The position numbers and the translations under genes are program-made. A stretch of 64,000 nt of DNA. Source: Planococcaceae bacterium Storch 2/2-2 (GTDB lineage Bacteria; Bacillota; Bacilli; Bacillales_A; Planococcaceae). The stretch is from NCBI GenBank assembly GCA_009740415.1, contig WOYE01000009.1, positions 186,001-250,000 on the forward strand, read 5' to 3'. Below, piece after piece: positions 28,657 through 38,347 of this stretch. The notes beneath the pieces were generated by a model that worked only from the letters and a program-made list of their open reading frames with translations, made no database searches and was not told the DNA's origin. Numbering within the stretch: the first letter of the stretch is position 1; every line of letters begins with the position of its first letter.

Positions 28657-28662
28657 TATAAT
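28657..28662 (+). promoter_or_regulatory. Possible -10 element before infB
   Basis: A perfect TATAAT lies 70 bp before the infB start. The -35 region (around 28634) is poor, so this is a weak candidate for an internal promoter in the nusA operon. Confidence 0.3.
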
Positions 28663-28731
28663 GAATAAGGAAGGTTTTATCCGATGAGATAAAACGAAAA
28701 ATATAGTAGTACAGGAAAGGATGAGAAGCCG

Positions 28732-30717
28732 GTGACGAAAAAGACAAATCAGAACAAACCAACTAACAACCGCCCAAGCAACGCTTCTAACAACACATCT
28801 TCAGGAAATAAGCCGGCGAACAACAATCGTTCCCGCAGCAACAACCAACGACCAGCCCGCCGAAACGGCCGTCCGGTACGAGGAATTAACCAAGGACGTC
28901 GACGTAATCGACCGAAACATAAAGTAGAGCAACCACTACCAGAGAAAATTACGTATTTTGAATCACTCTCTGTGTCGGAGCTCGCACAAAAATTACGCCG
29001 TCCTGCTGCAGAAATTGTGAAAAAGTTGTTCGGCCTCGGAGTGATGGCAACGATTAACCAAGAACTCGATGGTGATACGATCGAGTTAATCGGAGCAGAA
29101 TATGGAGTAGAAGTAGAAGAAGAAGTTCGGATCGATCTGACGGATCTTGAAATTTATTTCGAAGAACCAGAAACAGAAGAAGAACGAGCAGAGTTAGAAA
29201 AAAATAGCATTGAGCGACCAGCTGTCGTTACGATCATGGGTCACGTTGACCACGGAAAAACGACGTTGCTCGACTCGATTCGAAATACGAAAGTAACACA
29301 AGGAGAAGCGGGTGGAATTACGCAACATATCGGTGCGTACCAAATCGAAAGTGACAACGGTAAACGAATTACTTTCCTCGATACTCCAGGGCACGAAGCG
29401 TTCACAACGATGCGTGCACGTGGTGCGAAAATTACAGACTTAACGATTCTCGTCGTCGCTGCAGATGACGGTGTCATGCCGCAAACGGTTGAAGCGATCA
29501 ACCACGCGAAAGCAGCGGAAGTTCCAATTATCGTAGCAGTGAACAAAATGGACAAACCGACAGCGAACCCTGACCGTGTCATGCAAGAACTGACAGAGTA
29601 CGGTCTCGTTGCAGAAGATTGGGGTGGAGATACGATTTTCGTTCCGATTTCAGCATTGAAAGGTGAAGGAATCGACGAATTGATCGAAATGATTTTACTC
29701 GTCTCAGAAGTGAGCGAATTAAAAGCGAACCCTGAGCTTCGTGCACGCGGTACGGTCATCGAAGCGGAATTAGACCGTGGACGTGGAGCGGTTGCAACGT
29801 TACTCGTTCAAAACGGTACACTTCATATCGGAGATCCGATCGTCGTCGGAAATACGTTCGGACGTGTCCGTGCGATGATCAACGACGTTGGACGCCGTGT
29901 GAAAGAAGCCGGTCCTTCGACACCTGTTGAAATTACAGGGTTGAACGACGTGCCACAAGCGGGCGATCGTTTCGTCGTCTTCGAAGACGAAAAAACGGCA
30001 CGCCAAATTGGTGAAGCACGTGAACAAGAAGCATTACAATCTCAACGAAGTGAAAAAACACGCATTACACTCGACAACTTATTCGATCAAATGCAACAAG
30101 GTGATGTGAAAGAATTAAACATCATCGTGAAAGCAGACGTTCAAGGAACGGTTGAAGCGATGGCTGCATCACTTATGAAAATCGAAGTCGAAGGTGTCAA
30201 TGTGAAAATTATCCATACAGGCGCAGGTGCGATCAACGAGTCAGACATTAACTTAGCGGCCGCGTCGAATGCGATCGTCATCGGATTCAACGTCCGCCCT
30301 GATGTGAACGCGAAACGTGCAGCGGAAGAAGAAGGCGTCGAAATTCGTCAACACCGTGTCATTTATAAAGTGATTGAAGAAATCGAATCAGCGATGAAAG
30401 GTCTTCTCGACCCAGAATACGAAGAGAAAGTAATCGGTCAAGTCGAAATTCGCGAAACGTTCAAAGTATCGAAAGTCGGTACAATTGGCGGAAGCTACGT
30501 AACAGATGGTAAAATTACACGTGATTCTGGCGTTCGCGTCATCCGTGATAATATCGTCATTTACGAAGGTAAAATCGCAACGTTGAAACGTTTCAAAGAC
30601 GATGTTCGTGAAGTAGCGAAAGGCTACGAATGTGGTTTAATGATCGAAGGATATAACGACATTCAAGAAGGCGACATTATCGAAGCGTACGTAATGGAAG
30701 AAGTGAAGCGCGTTTGA
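28732..30717 (+). CDS. infB: Translation initiation factor IF-2
   Basis: IF-2 is the GTPase that places initiator tRNA on the ribosome. After an Asn/Arg/Lys-rich, low-complexity N-terminal tail of about 60 residues comes the IF2_N domain ([15 protein letters not shown]), then the GTPase domain with [12 protein letters not shown] near residue 170, DTPGHEAF and NKMDKP, followed by domains II-IV. The 661-aa length is a little shorter than B. subtilis IF-2 (716), the difference being in the N-terminal tail. It starts with GTG after AGGAAAGGATG. ylxP starts inside its stop codon. Confidence 0.98.
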   Translation: MTKKTNQNKPTNNRPSNASNNTSSGNKPANNNRSRSNNQRPARRNGRPVRGINQGRRRNRPKHKVEQPLPEKITYFESLSVSELAQKLRRPAAEIVKKLFGLGVMATINQELDGDTIELIGAEYGVEVEEEVRIDLTDLEIYFEEPETEEERAELEKNSIERPAVVTIMGHVDHGKTTLLDSIRNTKVTQGEAGGITQHIGAYQIESDNGKRITFLDTPGHEAFTTMRARGAKITDLTILVVAADDGVMPQTVEAINHAKAAEVPIIVAVNKMDKPTANPDRVMQELTEYGLVAEDWGGDTIFVPISALKGEGIDELIEMILLVSEVSELKANPELRARGTVIEAELDRGRGAVATLLVQNGTLHIGDPIVVGNTFGRVRAMINDVGRRVKEAGPSTPVEITGLNDVPQAGDRFVVFEDEKTARQIGEAREQEALQSQRSEKTRITLDNLFDQMQQGDVKELNIIVKADVQGTVEAMAASLMKIEVEGVNVKIIHTGAGAINESDINLAAASNAIVIGFNVRPDVNAKRAAEEEGVEIRQHRVIYKVIEEIESAMKGLLDPEYEEKVIGQVEIRETFKVSKVGTIGGSYVTDGKITRDSGVRVIRDNIVIYEGKIATLKRFKDDVREVAKGYECGLMIEGYNDIQEGDIIEAYVMEEVKRV

Positions 30718-30992
30718 TCGTTTACGCCGAATGTTCCTTTTTCTTACCTGACGTCCATTCGTTAAAAGAAAAACGTTCCATCGTGCAAAAAATGATTCAA
30801 AAAGCGAAAAATCGCTACAACGTATCGATCGCCGAGCTGGACGATCAAGACGTTTGGCAACGAACGGTGATCGGTATCGTAGCGGTATCGTCCTCAGGTG
30901 CATTCGCTCAACAAGAAGTCGAACGAACGATCCGTCTGTTAGAGACGGCCGTTGAGTGGGAAATGACCGATTGGACATTTGAAAATTATTGA
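30714..30992 (+). CDS. ylxP: YlxP, DUF503 small protein
   Basis: A 92-residue protein of the YlxP/DUF503 family, conserved between infB and rbfA in Bacillota, with no firmly known role. Family features are the hydrophobic first strand ([12 protein letters not shown]), [20 protein letters not shown] and the C-terminal [10 protein letters not shown] helix. A TTG start is used, overlapping the infB stop TGA, so it should be translated by coupling. A part in ribosome or translation-factor function is inferred from neighbours only. Confidence 0.88.
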   Translation: MIVYAECSFFLPDVHSLKEKRSIVQKMIQKAKNRYNVSIAELDDQDVWQRTVIGIVAVSSSGAFAQQEVERTIRLLETAVEWEMTDWTFENY

Positions 30993-31011
30993 AGAAGAGA
31001 GGTGTTCATCG

Positions 31012-31359
31012 ATGTCAGTACGTGCTAAACGTGTGGCTGAACAAATTAAAGTGGAAATGGGCGACATTTTAACGAACGTGTTAAAAGACCCGAACATTGG
31101 ATTTGTTACAGTGACCGATGTCGAAGTAACACGAGGATTGCAAGAAGCGACGGTTTATTTTTCCGTATACGGTAACGATGCTGAAAAAGAGAAATCGTTT
31201 AAAGGATTAGAGCGTGCAAAAGGATTGGTTCGCTCTGAAATCGGAAAACGAATCCGTCTTCGCAAAGTTCCAGAACTTCATTTCGAGTTTGACTATTCAA
31301 TTGAATACGGTAACCGAATTGAAACGTTATTGAAACAAGTGAAAGCTGAAGATGAATAA
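31012..31359 (+). CDS. rbfA: Ribosome-binding factor A
   Basis: RbfA binds 30S precursors and helps final 16S rRNA maturation. The single KH-like domain shows [36 protein letters not shown] and the [17 protein letters not shown] segment. Length from the ATG at 31012 (after GAGAGGTG) is 115 aa, the usual size; the open frame upstream overlaps ylxP and lacks a ribosome site. A terminator follows directly. Confidence 0.97.
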   Translation: MSVRAKRVAEQIKVEMGDILTNVLKDPNIGFVTVTDVEVTRGLQEATVYFSVYGNDAEKEKSFKGLERAKGLVRSEIGKRIRLRKVPELHFEFDYSIEYGNRIETLLKQVKAEDE

Positions 31360-31365
31360 ATAAGA

Positions 31366-31397
31366 GGGTATCCGTTCACTTGAACGGTACCCTTTTT
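31366..31397 (+). terminator. Terminator after rbfA
   Basis: GGGTA-t-CCGTTC pairs with GAACGGTACCC (one bulged base) around loop ACTT, followed by six T. It closes the rimP-rbfA unit. Confidence 0.85.
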
Positions 31398-31415
31398 TCA
31401 TGAGGAGGATGTACG

Positions 31416-32330
31416 ATGTATCACGGAATACTCCCTGTTTGGAAAGAGCGTGGGATGACGTCACACGATGTCGTATATAAAGTGAGAAAAATAATCGGTA
31501 TGAAAAAAGTCGGCCATACAGGAACGTTGGATCCGAGCGTAGAAGGTGTGCTTCCGATCTGTCTCGGTCAAGCGACGAAAATTGCATCGCTCATTACGGA
31601 TGCTGGAAAAGAGTACGTCGCACGCGTTTCAATCGGACGGACGACAGAGACGGAAGACAGTGATGGCGAAACAGTTGATATCGATCGTACGTGGAAAAAA
31701 GTGACACGGGAACAGTTGCTTGAAGCGATTGCTCCGTTGATCGGTGAAATCGAACAAACCCCGCCGATGTATTCTGCGGTCCGAGTGAACGGGAAACGGC
31801 TGTACGAATACGCGAGGGAAGGCATTCCAGTGGAGCGCCCGACACGACGCGTTCAAATCGATGAAATCGAATTGTTAGACGACCGCGCCGTTTGGGAAGG
31901 CGAAGAATTGACGTTTGACATTCGGATCGCCTGCGGAAAAGGAACGTATATCCGTACATTAGCTGTAGCGATCGGACAAGCACTCGGTTATCCTGCTCAT
32001 ATGGCGTCACTCGTTCGAACACGGTCTGCTAGCTTTGAGCAAAAAGATTGTGTTACATTAGATGAGTTACAGACGTATGCGGAGCAAGATCGGGTGAGAG
32101 ACGTATTGCTTCCTCTTGAAGATGCATTAAGTGACTTTCCATTCGTTGAACTCGATGAATCGCTCCATGAGAAAATACGAAATGGCCAAGTATTGCCACT
32201 CGACGAGACCGTTGCCGAACGAGGTACGACGGTATTTACGATCGGTGGAAAAGCGTTAGCGATGTACAACGTTCACCCGACGAAGCCGACGCTCATGAAG
32301 CCAGAAAAGATGTTTCCTTTTAACGAATGA
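31416..32330 (+). CDS. truB: tRNA pseudouridine-55 synthase TruB
   Basis: TruB makes pseudouridine 55 in the T-loop of most tRNAs. The catalytic aspartate is in KVGHTGTLDPSVEGVLPICL, and CGKGTYIRTLAVAIGQALGY is the second family signature; a small C-terminal PUA-like domain ends the protein. Length 304 aa agrees with B. subtilis TruB. A TGAGGAGG ribosome site stands 10 bp before the ATG, directly behind the rbfA terminator. ribF follows after 13 bp. Confidence 0.97.
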   Translation: MYHGILPVWKERGMTSHDVVYKVRKIIGMKKVGHTGTLDPSVEGVLPICLGQATKIASLITDAGKEYVARVSIGRTTETEDSDGETVDIDRTWKKVTREQLLEAIAPLIGEIEQTPPMYSAVRVNGKRLYEYAREGIPVERPTRRVQIDEIELLDDRAVWEGEELTFDIRIACGKGTYIRTLAVAIGQALGYPAHMASLVRTRSASFEQKDCVTLDELQTYAEQDRVRDVLLPLEDALSDFPFVELDESLHEKIRNGQVLPLDETVAERGTTVFTIGGKALAMYNVHPTKPTLMKPEKMFPFNE

Positions 32331-32343
32331 AGGAGGAAAAAAG

Positions 32344-33288
32344 ATGGAGATTTATCATTTGAAATATCCGGACCATTTAACGGTGCCTGAAGAAGAATAT
32401 GCGTTAGCGATCGGTTTTTTTGACGGGTTGCATCGCGGGCATCAAGCGGTGATCGAAGAAGCGGTATCGATCGCTAAAAAACGAGGATTGACGTCAGCCG
32501 TCATGACATTCGATCCTCACCCTCGCCATTTATTTAATAAAGAGCAGCGTCAGCTACCATATATTACGACGTTCGAAGAAAAAGTGAAACAACTGCGTAA
32601 GATGGGTGTCGACGCTGTCTTTTTCGTCACGTTTGATTGGGAGCTCGCTGCGTTACAGCCGTCCGCATTCATCGACACGTTCATTCGCCGGATGAACGTT
32701 CGGCACGTCGTTGCCGGATTCGACTTTACGTTCGGAGCAAAAGGTGAAGGAACGATGCACGATATGGAACGGTTAAGCGAAGGCCAATATGAAACGACGA
32801 CGATTGAAAAAGTATCATGCGACGGTGAAAAAGTATCTTCTACACGAATTCGTCAAGCGGTTCATGACGGTGATATGATGTTGGCGAAAGCATTGCTCGG
32901 TCGTTTTTACAAAGTGAAAGGGACGGTTGTAAGCGGTGCTGCTCGTGGTCGAACGATCGGTTTTCCGACAGCGAATATAGAAGTAGAGCCGAGCGTCGTT
33001 TTACCGTCGAAAGGTGTGTACGCTGTTTTGTTCAAAGTGGACGGTGCAACGTACAAAGGAGTGTGTAACGTAGGAGTCGTTCCGACGTTTACAGACGGTG
33101 AGCAAGGAATGACGATTGAAGTACATATTTTACATTTTGATGAAATGATTTACGGAAAAACGATTGAAATCGAATGGGTTGAACGTCTCCGGGATGAACA
33201 GAAGTTCGACTCGATCGAAGCCCTCATTGTGCAAATTACGAACGATAAAGAAAAAGCAGATGATTTGCTAACAAAATGGTTGCAATAA
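32344..33288 (+). CDS. ribF: Bifunctional riboflavin kinase / FAD synthetase
   Basis: RibF (called RibC in B. subtilis) phosphorylates riboflavin to FMN and adenylylates FMN to FAD. The N-terminal FAD synthetase domain has the nucleotidyltransferase motif GFFDGLHRGHQAVI and SSTRIRQAVHDGD; the C-terminal riboflavin kinase domain begins near residue 185 with VVSGAARGRTIGFPTANIE. Length 314 aa is typical. No FMN riboswitch lies upstream. The rpsO promoter lies partly inside its last codons. Confidence 0.97.
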   Translation: MEIYHLKYPDHLTVPEEEYALAIGFFDGLHRGHQAVIEEAVSIAKKRGLTSAVMTFDPHPRHLFNKEQRQLPYITTFEEKVKQLRKMGVDAVFFVTFDWELAALQPSAFIDTFIRRMNVRHVVAGFDFTFGAKGEGTMHDMERLSEGQYETTTIEKVSCDGEKVSSTRIRQAVHDGDMMLAKALLGRFYKVKGTVVSGAARGRTIGFPTANIEVEPSVVLPSKGVYAVLFKVDGATYKGVCNVGVVPTFTDGEQGMTIEVHILHFDEMIYGKTIEIEWVERLRDEQKFDSIEALIVQITNDKEKADDLLTKWLQ

Positions 33289-33307
33289 CTGACGAGCGTG
33301 CTATAAT
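33280..33307 (+). promoter_or_regulatory. Promoter of rpsO
   Basis: TTGCAA (33280-33285), 16 bp, TATAAT (33302-33307). It starts inside the last codons of ribF and gives a leader of about 90 nt before rpsO. Confidence 0.8.
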
Positions 33308-33324
33308 CAAAAAGTATGCAAATA

Positions 33325-33378
33325 CGAACCGTTCCTCGGCTTGCGAGTCACCAACGTTCGCTTGGGAATTGGGGATTC
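33325..33378 (+). promoter_or_regulatory. rpsO leader RNA, probable S15 autoregulatory element
   Basis: The leader contains two short hairpins in tandem, CTCG/CGAG and CCAA/TTGG, enclosed by pairing of the upstream GAACCGTTCC segment with GGGAATTGGGGATTC downstream. This makes a three-way-junction-like fold, the kind of leader through which S15 represses its own synthesis in Geobacillus. Assignment rests on position and on this folding by eye. Confidence 0.6.
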
Positions 33379-33402
33379 ATCATTATTTAGGAGGTGAATA
33401 GG

Positions 33403-33672
33403 ATGGCTATGTCAACAGAGCGTAAAGCAGAATTAATTGAAGCTTTCAAAACGCATGAAAACGATACGGGATCTGCAGAAGTGCAGATTGCTATCCTTAC
33501 TGAAGAGATCAACAACTTAAACGAACACTTACGTACACATAAAAAAGACCACCACTCACGTCGTGGACTTTACAAAATGATCGGTACACGTCGTCGTTTA
33601 TTAAAGTACTTACGTGAAAACGAAGTACAACGTTACCGTGATCTCATCGCTAAACTCGGTCTTCGCCGATAA
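33403..33672 (+). CDS. rpsO: 30S ribosomal protein S15
   Basis: S15 is a primary 16S rRNA-binding protein of the platform. The signature region [10 protein letters not shown]-type (here [19 protein letters not shown]) and [19 protein letters not shown] are unmistakable, ending in KLGLRR. Starting at the ATG at 33403 behind TAGGAGGTGA gives 89 aa, identical in length to the B. subtilis protein; an upstream in-frame GTG overlaps the ribosome site and is unlikely. The gene has its own promoter, regulatory leader and terminator. Confidence 0.98.
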   Translation: MAMSTERKAELIEAFKTHENDTGSAEVQIAILTEEINNLNEHLRTHKKDHHSRRGLYKMIGTRRRLLKYLRENEVQRYRDLIAKLGLRR

Positions 33673-33687
33673 TAGTGAAACGGATAA

Positions 33688-33712
33688 AAAAGCGGGCATT
33701 GCCCGCTTTTTT
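33688..33712 (+). terminator. Terminator after rpsO
   Basis: AAAAGCGGGC pairs with GCCCGCTTTT around a three-base loop (ATT), followed by a T run. Confidence 0.9.
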
Positions 33713-33751
33713 CTTATGTTCATAGAAAGTTTTCGCATAATGTTTTAATAT

Positions 33752-33780
33752 TTGATACACTAATAGAAGTGATATATACA
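33752..33780 (+). promoter_or_regulatory. Promoter of pnp
   Basis: TTGATA (33752-33757), 17 bp, TATACA (33775-33780), about 50 bp before the pnp ATG and downstream of the rpsO terminator. Confidence 0.7.
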
Positions 33781-33828
33781 TACACTATGTATTTTGAACG
33801 ATTAACGAGTAAGGAAAGGGGTTTACAC

Positions 33829-35946
33829 ATGACAGAACAAAAACAAGTGTTCACGATGGATTGGGCAGGTCGTACATTGACGATCGAGACAGGCGAACTC
33901 GCGAAACAAGCGAACGGTTCTGCGCTCGTTCGCTATGGCGATACGACAATTCTTGCGACAGCGACAGCGTCGAAAGAACCGAAAGCGCTCGACTTTTTCC
34001 CGCTCACTGTGAACTATGAAGAACGTTTATATGCAGCAGGGAAAATACCAGGAGGATTTATTAAACGAGAGGGCCGTCCGTCCGAACATGCGGTATTGAC
34101 GAGTCGTTTAATCGACCGTCCGATTCGTCCATTGTTCCCAGATGGTTTCCGTAACGACGTTCAAGTCATTACGATGGTATTGAGCGTCGATCAAGATGCT
34201 TCATCTCAAATGGCAGCAATGGTCGGAGCATCGGTAGCACTTTCAATTTCGAACATTCCGTTTGACGGACCGATTGCTGGTGTTCAAGTCGGTCGAATCG
34301 ATGGTGAATTTATCGTCAACCCGACGCCTGCACAACTCGAAGAGAGCGATCTCGATCTCATCGTTGCAGGAACGAAAGATGCGATCAACATGGTAGAAGC
34401 GGGAGCGAAAGAAGTTGCCGAAGATATTATGTTAGAAGCGATTTTATTCGGACACGAACAAATTAAATCGATCATCGCATTCCAAGAAAAAATTATCGAG
34501 ACAGTCGGTAAAGAGAAAATGGAAATTACGCTCTTTGAACTCGATGAAACACTTTACGAAGCGATTGAACAATCGGTCGGTAAAGATCTCATCGCTGCGA
34601 TTCAAACGGAAGAGAAGTTAGAACGCGAAGCGAATATCGAACGTGTGAAACAATCGGTCGTTGAATCGTACGAGGAACAAGAAGCAGATGAAGCGACGAT
34701 GAAACAAGTGCATGCGATTTTAGATGACATGGTGAAAGAAGAAGTACGCCGTCTCATTACGGAAGATAAAATTCGTCCAGACGGTCGTGGATTGACAGAA
34801 ATTCGTCCACTCTCTTCAACAGTCGGTCTCTTACCGCGCGCACACGGTTCAGGTTTATTCACTCGTGGTCAAACACAAGCGCTTAGCGTCTGTACACTCG
34901 GAGCGCTCGGCGAAGTTCAAATTATCGACGGACTCGGTTTAGAAGAGTCGAAACGTTTCATGCACCATTACAACTTCCCGAACTTCTCAGTCGGTGAAAC
35001 AGGTCCGATTCGTGGGCCAGGCCGCCGTGAAATCGGTCACGGAGCACTCGGAGAACGCGCATTGGAAGCAGTCATTCCAGACGAAGATACATTCCCGTAC
35101 ACGATGCGACTCGTTGCAGAAGTGTTAGAATCAAACGGTTCCTCTTCACAAGCATCGATTTGTGCGTCAACGATGGCGATGATGGATGCAGGTGTACCGT
35201 TGAAAGCACCAGTTGCTGGAATCGCGATGGGTCTCGTTAAAAAAGGCGACGACTATTCGATTTTATCAGACATCCAAGGGATGGAAGATTTCCTCGGCGA
35301 TATGGACTTCAAAGTAGCAGGAACGGCAAAAGGCATTACAGCGCTTCAAATGGACATTAAAATTGATGGATTGGCGAGCCAAATTTTAGAAGAGTCGTTA
35401 GAACAAGCTAAAATTGGACGTCTCCACATTTTAGAACATATGATGGCTACGATTGATGAGCCACGTGAGCAATTGTCAACGTATGCACCGAAAATTGTTC
35501 GCATGCAAATCAATCCAGATAAAATCCGTGACGTCATTGGACCGGGTGGTAAAGTAATTAACAAAATTATCGATGAAACCGATGTTAAAATCGATACGGA
35601 ACAAGACGGTACGATTTACATTTCATCACCAAACTCAGAGATGAACGCGAAAGCACAAGAAATGATCGAAAACATCGTGCGCGAAGCGAAAGTCGGAGAG
35701 TACTACCTCGGAAAAGTGAAACGCATTGAAAAGTTCGGTGCGTTCCTTGAAATTTTCCCAGGAAAAGACGGACTTCTCCACATTTCTGAAATTCAAGAAA
35801 AACGTACGAATAAAGTGGAAGATGAATTGTCGATGGGTGACGAATTGCTCGTCAAAGTGATCGAAATCGATCGCCAAGGTCGTGTCAACTTATCGCGTAA
35901 GCAAGTCGTGAAAGAAGAGCGCGAACGTCAAGAAGAAGGTAAATAA
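33829..35946 (+). CDS. pnp: Polynucleotide phosphorylase
   Basis: PNPase is a trimeric phosphorolytic 3'-5' exoribonuclease, the main mRNA decay exonuclease of Bacillus. Two RNase PH-like core domains are present (first near 1-230, second near 310-550, with the conserved [10 protein letters not shown]), then a KH domain with [16 protein letters not shown] near residue 566 and an S1 domain near 620-690 ([10 protein letters not shown]). From the ATG at 33829 (after AAAGGGG) the protein is 705 aa, exactly the expected size; the open frame reaches upstream into the promoter and is not used. A terminator follows. Confidence 0.98.
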   Translation: MTEQKQVFTMDWAGRTLTIETGELAKQANGSALVRYGDTTILATATASKEPKALDFFPLTVNYEERLYAAGKIPGGFIKREGRPSEHAVLTSRLIDRPIRPLFPDGFRNDVQVITMVLSVDQDASSQMAAMVGASVALSISNIPFDGPIAGVQVGRIDGEFIVNPTPAQLEESDLDLIVAGTKDAINMVEAGAKEVAEDIMLEAILFGHEQIKSIIAFQEKIIETVGKEKMEITLFELDETLYEAIEQSVGKDLIAAIQTEEKLEREANIERVKQSVVESYEEQEADEATMKQVHAILDDMVKEEVRRLITEDKIRPDGRGLTEIRPLSSTVGLLPRAHGSGLFTRGQTQALSVCTLGALGEVQIIDGLGLEESKRFMHHYNFPNFSVGETGPIRGPGRREIGHGALGERALEAVIPDEDTFPYTMRLVAEVLESNGSSSQASICASTMAMMDAGVPLKAPVAGIAMGLVKKGDDYSILSDIQGMEDFLGDMDFKVAGTAKGITALQMDIKIDGLASQILEESLEQAKIGRLHILEHMMATIDEPREQLSTYAPKIVRMQINPDKIRDVIGPGGKVINKIIDETDVKIDTEQDGTIYISSPNSEMNAKAQEMIENIVREAKVGEYYLGKVKRIEKFGAFLEIFPGKDGLLHISEIQEKRTNKVEDELSMGDELLVKVIEIDRQGRVNLSRKQVVKEERERQEEGK

Positions 35947-35948
35947 GA

Positions 35949-35983
35949 AAAGAACGTCCTTTTTACGAGGACGTTCTTTTTTA
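35949..35983 (+). terminator. Terminator after pnp
   Basis: AGAACGTCCT pairs perfectly with AGGACGTTCT around a 7-nt loop, flanked by A and T runs. Between here and the asd promoter (35984-36150) I see no gene, only a short direct repeat of ATGCAGAAA at about 36080-36100. Confidence 0.88.
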
Positions 35984-36152
35984 TTTTGCTTTGCCATCTC
36001 TGTTATGGAAGGTTGTTCTCTGTCGTTTTGAAAGGACTGTCCGTTGGAAAAAGACATCTGTCATCGCGAATTCGACAAAATGCAGAAAATGCAGAAAATT
36101 GATTAAAAATACTGAAAAATGAAAAGGAAAGGGAGCACAGCGTAAAAATATA

Positions 36153-36161
36153 TGCTATAAT
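36153..36161 (+). promoter_or_regulatory. Extended -10 promoter of asd
   Basis: TGCTATAAT is a perfect extended -10 element, 74 bp before the asd start; no recognisable -35. Confidence 0.65.
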
Positions 36162-36175
36162 TCGTTCAATGACAT

Positions 36176-36214
36176 TTCACCGGAGTAAAGTATTTTACAA
36201 ATTCCATCGGTGAA
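36176..36214 (+). promoter_or_regulatory. Stem-loop in the asd leader
   Basis: TTCACCG (36176-36182) pairs with CGGTGAA (36208-36214), and inside it GTAAA pairs with TTTAC. The two-tier hairpin sits between the transcription start and the asd ribosome site, with no T tail. It might be a protein operator or an mRNA stability or translation element; it does not resemble a lysine riboswitch in size. Confidence 0.5.
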
Positions 36215-36234
36215 TCATGAAAGGAAGATTGGAT

Positions 36235-37266
36235 ATGAGACAAATGAATGTTGCAGTAGTAGGCGCGACTGGCGCTGTCGGTACGAAAATTATTGAAAAG
36301 TTGATTGAGCGAAAGTTTCCAATAAAATCATTGAAGCTGCTCGCGTCTAAACGTTCGGCTGGCTCAACTATTCAAATCAACGGAGAAGACTACGTCGTAG
36401 AAGAAACGTCAGAAACTGCTTTTGAAGGAATCGATATTGCATTTTTCAGCGCAGGTGGTTCGATTACAGAACATTTTGCAAAGCATGCGATTGAAGCAGG
36501 AGCACTCGTCATTGATAATACGAGCGCATTCCGTATGACAGAGGGAGTTCCGCTCGTCGTTCCTGAAGTAAACCCGGACGCGATTCGTGAACATAACGGT
36601 TTAATTGCCAACCCGAACTGCTCAACGATTCAGATGGTTGCAGCATTAAAAGGGGTTAAAGATCAATTCGGTATTAACCGCCTCATCGTGTCGACGTACC
36701 AAGCCGTGTCAGGTGCAGGTGCCGATGCGATTGAAGAATTGAAACAGCAAAGCGAAAACTTCGAAAACCGCGTCGACAACAAAGCGGACATTTTACCGTC
36801 AGGAAGTGCGGAGAAACATTACCCGATCGCGTTTAACGTCCTCCCACAAATCGACTTATTCGGTGAAGGCGACTATACGCTCGAAGAGTTAAAAATGATG
36901 AACGAAACGCGTAAAATTTTCGACGACTATGAGATGAGCGTTGCGGCAACTTGCGTGCGTTTACCAGTCGTTACAGGTCACTCAGAGTCGGTATACATTG
37001 AACTCGATCGAGACGACGTAACGGTCGATCAATTAAAAGAAGCGATTCGTTCGGTACCGAACGTCGTCCTTCAAGACGATCCTTCCCAACAACTTTACCC
37101 GATGCCACTCTTCGCAGAAGGCACTGATGAAGTATTCGTTGGACGTGTACGTAAAGACCGCGATAAGAAAAACGGATTCCATTTATGGATCGTAGCTGAC
37201 AACTTAATTAAAGGGGCAGCACTCAACTCGGTTCAAATCGCAGAAACGTATCTCGAACAACAATAA
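36235..37266 (+). CDS. asd: Aspartate-semialdehyde dehydrogenase
   Basis: Asd reduces aspartyl phosphate to aspartate semialdehyde, the branch point to lysine/diaminopimelate, threonine and methionine. The N-terminal Rossmann motif VVGATGAVGTKIIEKL, the catalytic Cys129 in NPNCSTIQM, and the later Arg/His-bearing region TCVRLPVVTGHSES are visible. The ATG at 36235 follows AAAGGAAG and gives 343 aa; an ATG at 36217 is in frame but lacks a site. In B. subtilis asd is preceded by spoVFA/spoVFB and followed by dapG; here both are absent and dapA follows directly. Confidence 0.96.
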   Translation: MRQMNVAVVGATGAVGTKIIEKLIERKFPIKSLKLLASKRSAGSTIQINGEDYVVEETSETAFEGIDIAFFSAGGSITEHFAKHAIEAGALVIDNTSAFRMTEGVPLVVPEVNPDAIREHNGLIANPNCSTIQMVAALKGVKDQFGINRLIVSTYQAVSGAGADAIEELKQQSENFENRVDNKADILPSGSAEKHYPIAFNVLPQIDLFGEGDYTLEELKMMNETRKIFDDYEMSVAATCVRLPVVTGHSESVYIELDRDDVTVDQLKEAIRSVPNVVLQDDPSQQLYPMPLFAEGTDEVFVGRVRKDRDKKNGFHLWIVADNLIKGAALNSVQIAETYLEQQ

Positions 37267-37291
37267 TACGAAGAGGAAAGGGTAGATAATA

Positions 37292-38185
37292 GTGAACTTA
37301 GGACGGATTGGAACGGCGATGGTCACTCCTTTTAATGAGGAAGGTCAATTGGATGAACAACTGACGAAAGACCTCGTCAACCATTTAATTGAAACAGGCA
37401 CAGACTCTTTAATTGTAAACGGGACGACGGGAGAATCTCCGACCGTTTCAGATGATGATAAAATCACATTGCTTCGTTGGGTGAAAGAGGCGGTGGACGG
37501 ACGAGTGCCGATCATCGCAGGAACGGGCTCGAACTGCACGGCTTCATCGATCGAATTAACGAAACGTGCGGAAGAAGTCGGAGTAGACGGCGTCATGCTC
37601 GTTACACCGTATTACAATAAGCCGGATCAACGTTCATTGTATGCTCATTTCAGTGCGATCGCTGCATCGACGACGTTACCGATTTTACTGTATAACATCC
37701 CGGGACGTTCCGTCATTAATATGACGGCAGAGACGACGATCAAACTATCAAAAATCGACAACATTCGTGGCATTAAAGAAGCGAGTGGTAACTTGGATCA
37801 AATGTCGGCGATCATCGAAGGAACGGCGGATGATTTTTCAGTATACAGTGGAGATGACGGCTTAACTTTACCGTTATTATCAATCGGTGGTAAAGGGGTC
37901 ATTTCGGTCGCTTCTCACCTCGTCGGACGCGAAATGCAACAGATGATTGCGGCATTCGAGCGAGGCGAGCACGAGCGCGCTGCAAAAATGCACCGCGTCT
38001 TATTACCGGCGATCCATACGCTATTTAGTGCACCGAATCCGATCGTTGTGAAACATATGTTAAATCGTGAAGGAGTTGTCGTAGGTGGAACGAGACTTCC
38101 ACTTGCACCTCTCGAAGAAGATGCAAACGTACGCGAAACGGAATGGGAAAAGTTCCGTCAAAACGCTTCAAAACTGTTCGAATAA
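37292..38185 (+). CDS. dapA: 4-hydroxy-tetrahydrodipicolinate synthase
   Basis: DapA condenses pyruvate with aspartate semialdehyde, the first committed step to diaminopimelate (cell wall) and lysine. The TIM-barrel shows VNGTTGESPTV, the active-site Tyr in LLYNIPGRS and the Schiff-base Lys in IRGIKEASGNLDQM. It starts with GTG after GAGGAAAGGG. Length 297 aa. It is very likely co-transcribed with asd (26 bp apart) and is closed by a terminator. With no aspartokinase gene here, that enzyme must be elsewhere. Confidence 0.97.
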   Translation: MNLGRIGTAMVTPFNEEGQLDEQLTKDLVNHLIETGTDSLIVNGTTGESPTVSDDDKITLLRWVKEAVDGRVPIIAGTGSNCTASSIELTKRAEEVGVDGVMLVTPYYNKPDQRSLYAHFSAIAASTTLPILLYNIPGRSVINMTAETTIKLSKIDNIRGIKEASGNLDQMSAIIEGTADDFSVYSGDDGLTLPLLSIGGKGVISVASHLVGREMQQMIAAFERGEHERAAKMHRVLLPAIHTLFSAPNPIVVKHMLNREGVVVGGTRLPLAPLEEDANVRETEWEKFRQNASKLFE

Positions 38186-38187
38186 TG

Positions 38188-38215
38188 AAAAGCTGGCGCT
38201 TGCCAGCTTTTTTTG
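38188..38215 (+). terminator. Terminator after dapA
   Basis: AAAGCTGGC pairs with GCCAGCTTT around loop GCTT, followed by seven T in all. It abuts the rnjB promoter. Confidence 0.9.
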
Positions 38216-38216
38216 T

Positions 38217-38246
38217 TTGTACAGATGGGGGTAACTCACGTATAAT
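38217..38246 (+). promoter_or_regulatory. Promoter of rnjB
   Basis: TTGTAC (38217-38222), 18 bp, TATAAT (38241-38246), giving a leader of about 95 nt. Confidence 0.7.
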
Positions 38247-38347
38247 GAAAGATAGTCGTTATGTGCGGATTGAAAGAGACACGTTTTTAGAAGAAACGAA
38301 GCAACATGACAAAAAGACAAAATGAAAATTTATTAGGAGGAACGATT

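Noticed and set aside
31594-32022. 142-codon - strand frame within truB
   Set aside because: truB is fully supported by catalytic motifs on the + strand; the reverse frame has no recognisable domain.
32331-32343. FMN riboswitch before ribF
   Set aside because: The gap to truB is 13 bp.
36217-36234. Upstream ATG as asd start
   Set aside because: The purine-rich AAAGGAAG lies after it and serves the ATG at 36235, which gives the expected Asd N-terminus.
35984-36234. Lysine riboswitch before asd-dapA
   Set aside because: The leader is about 75 nt and has only one two-tier hairpin, far smaller than an L-box.
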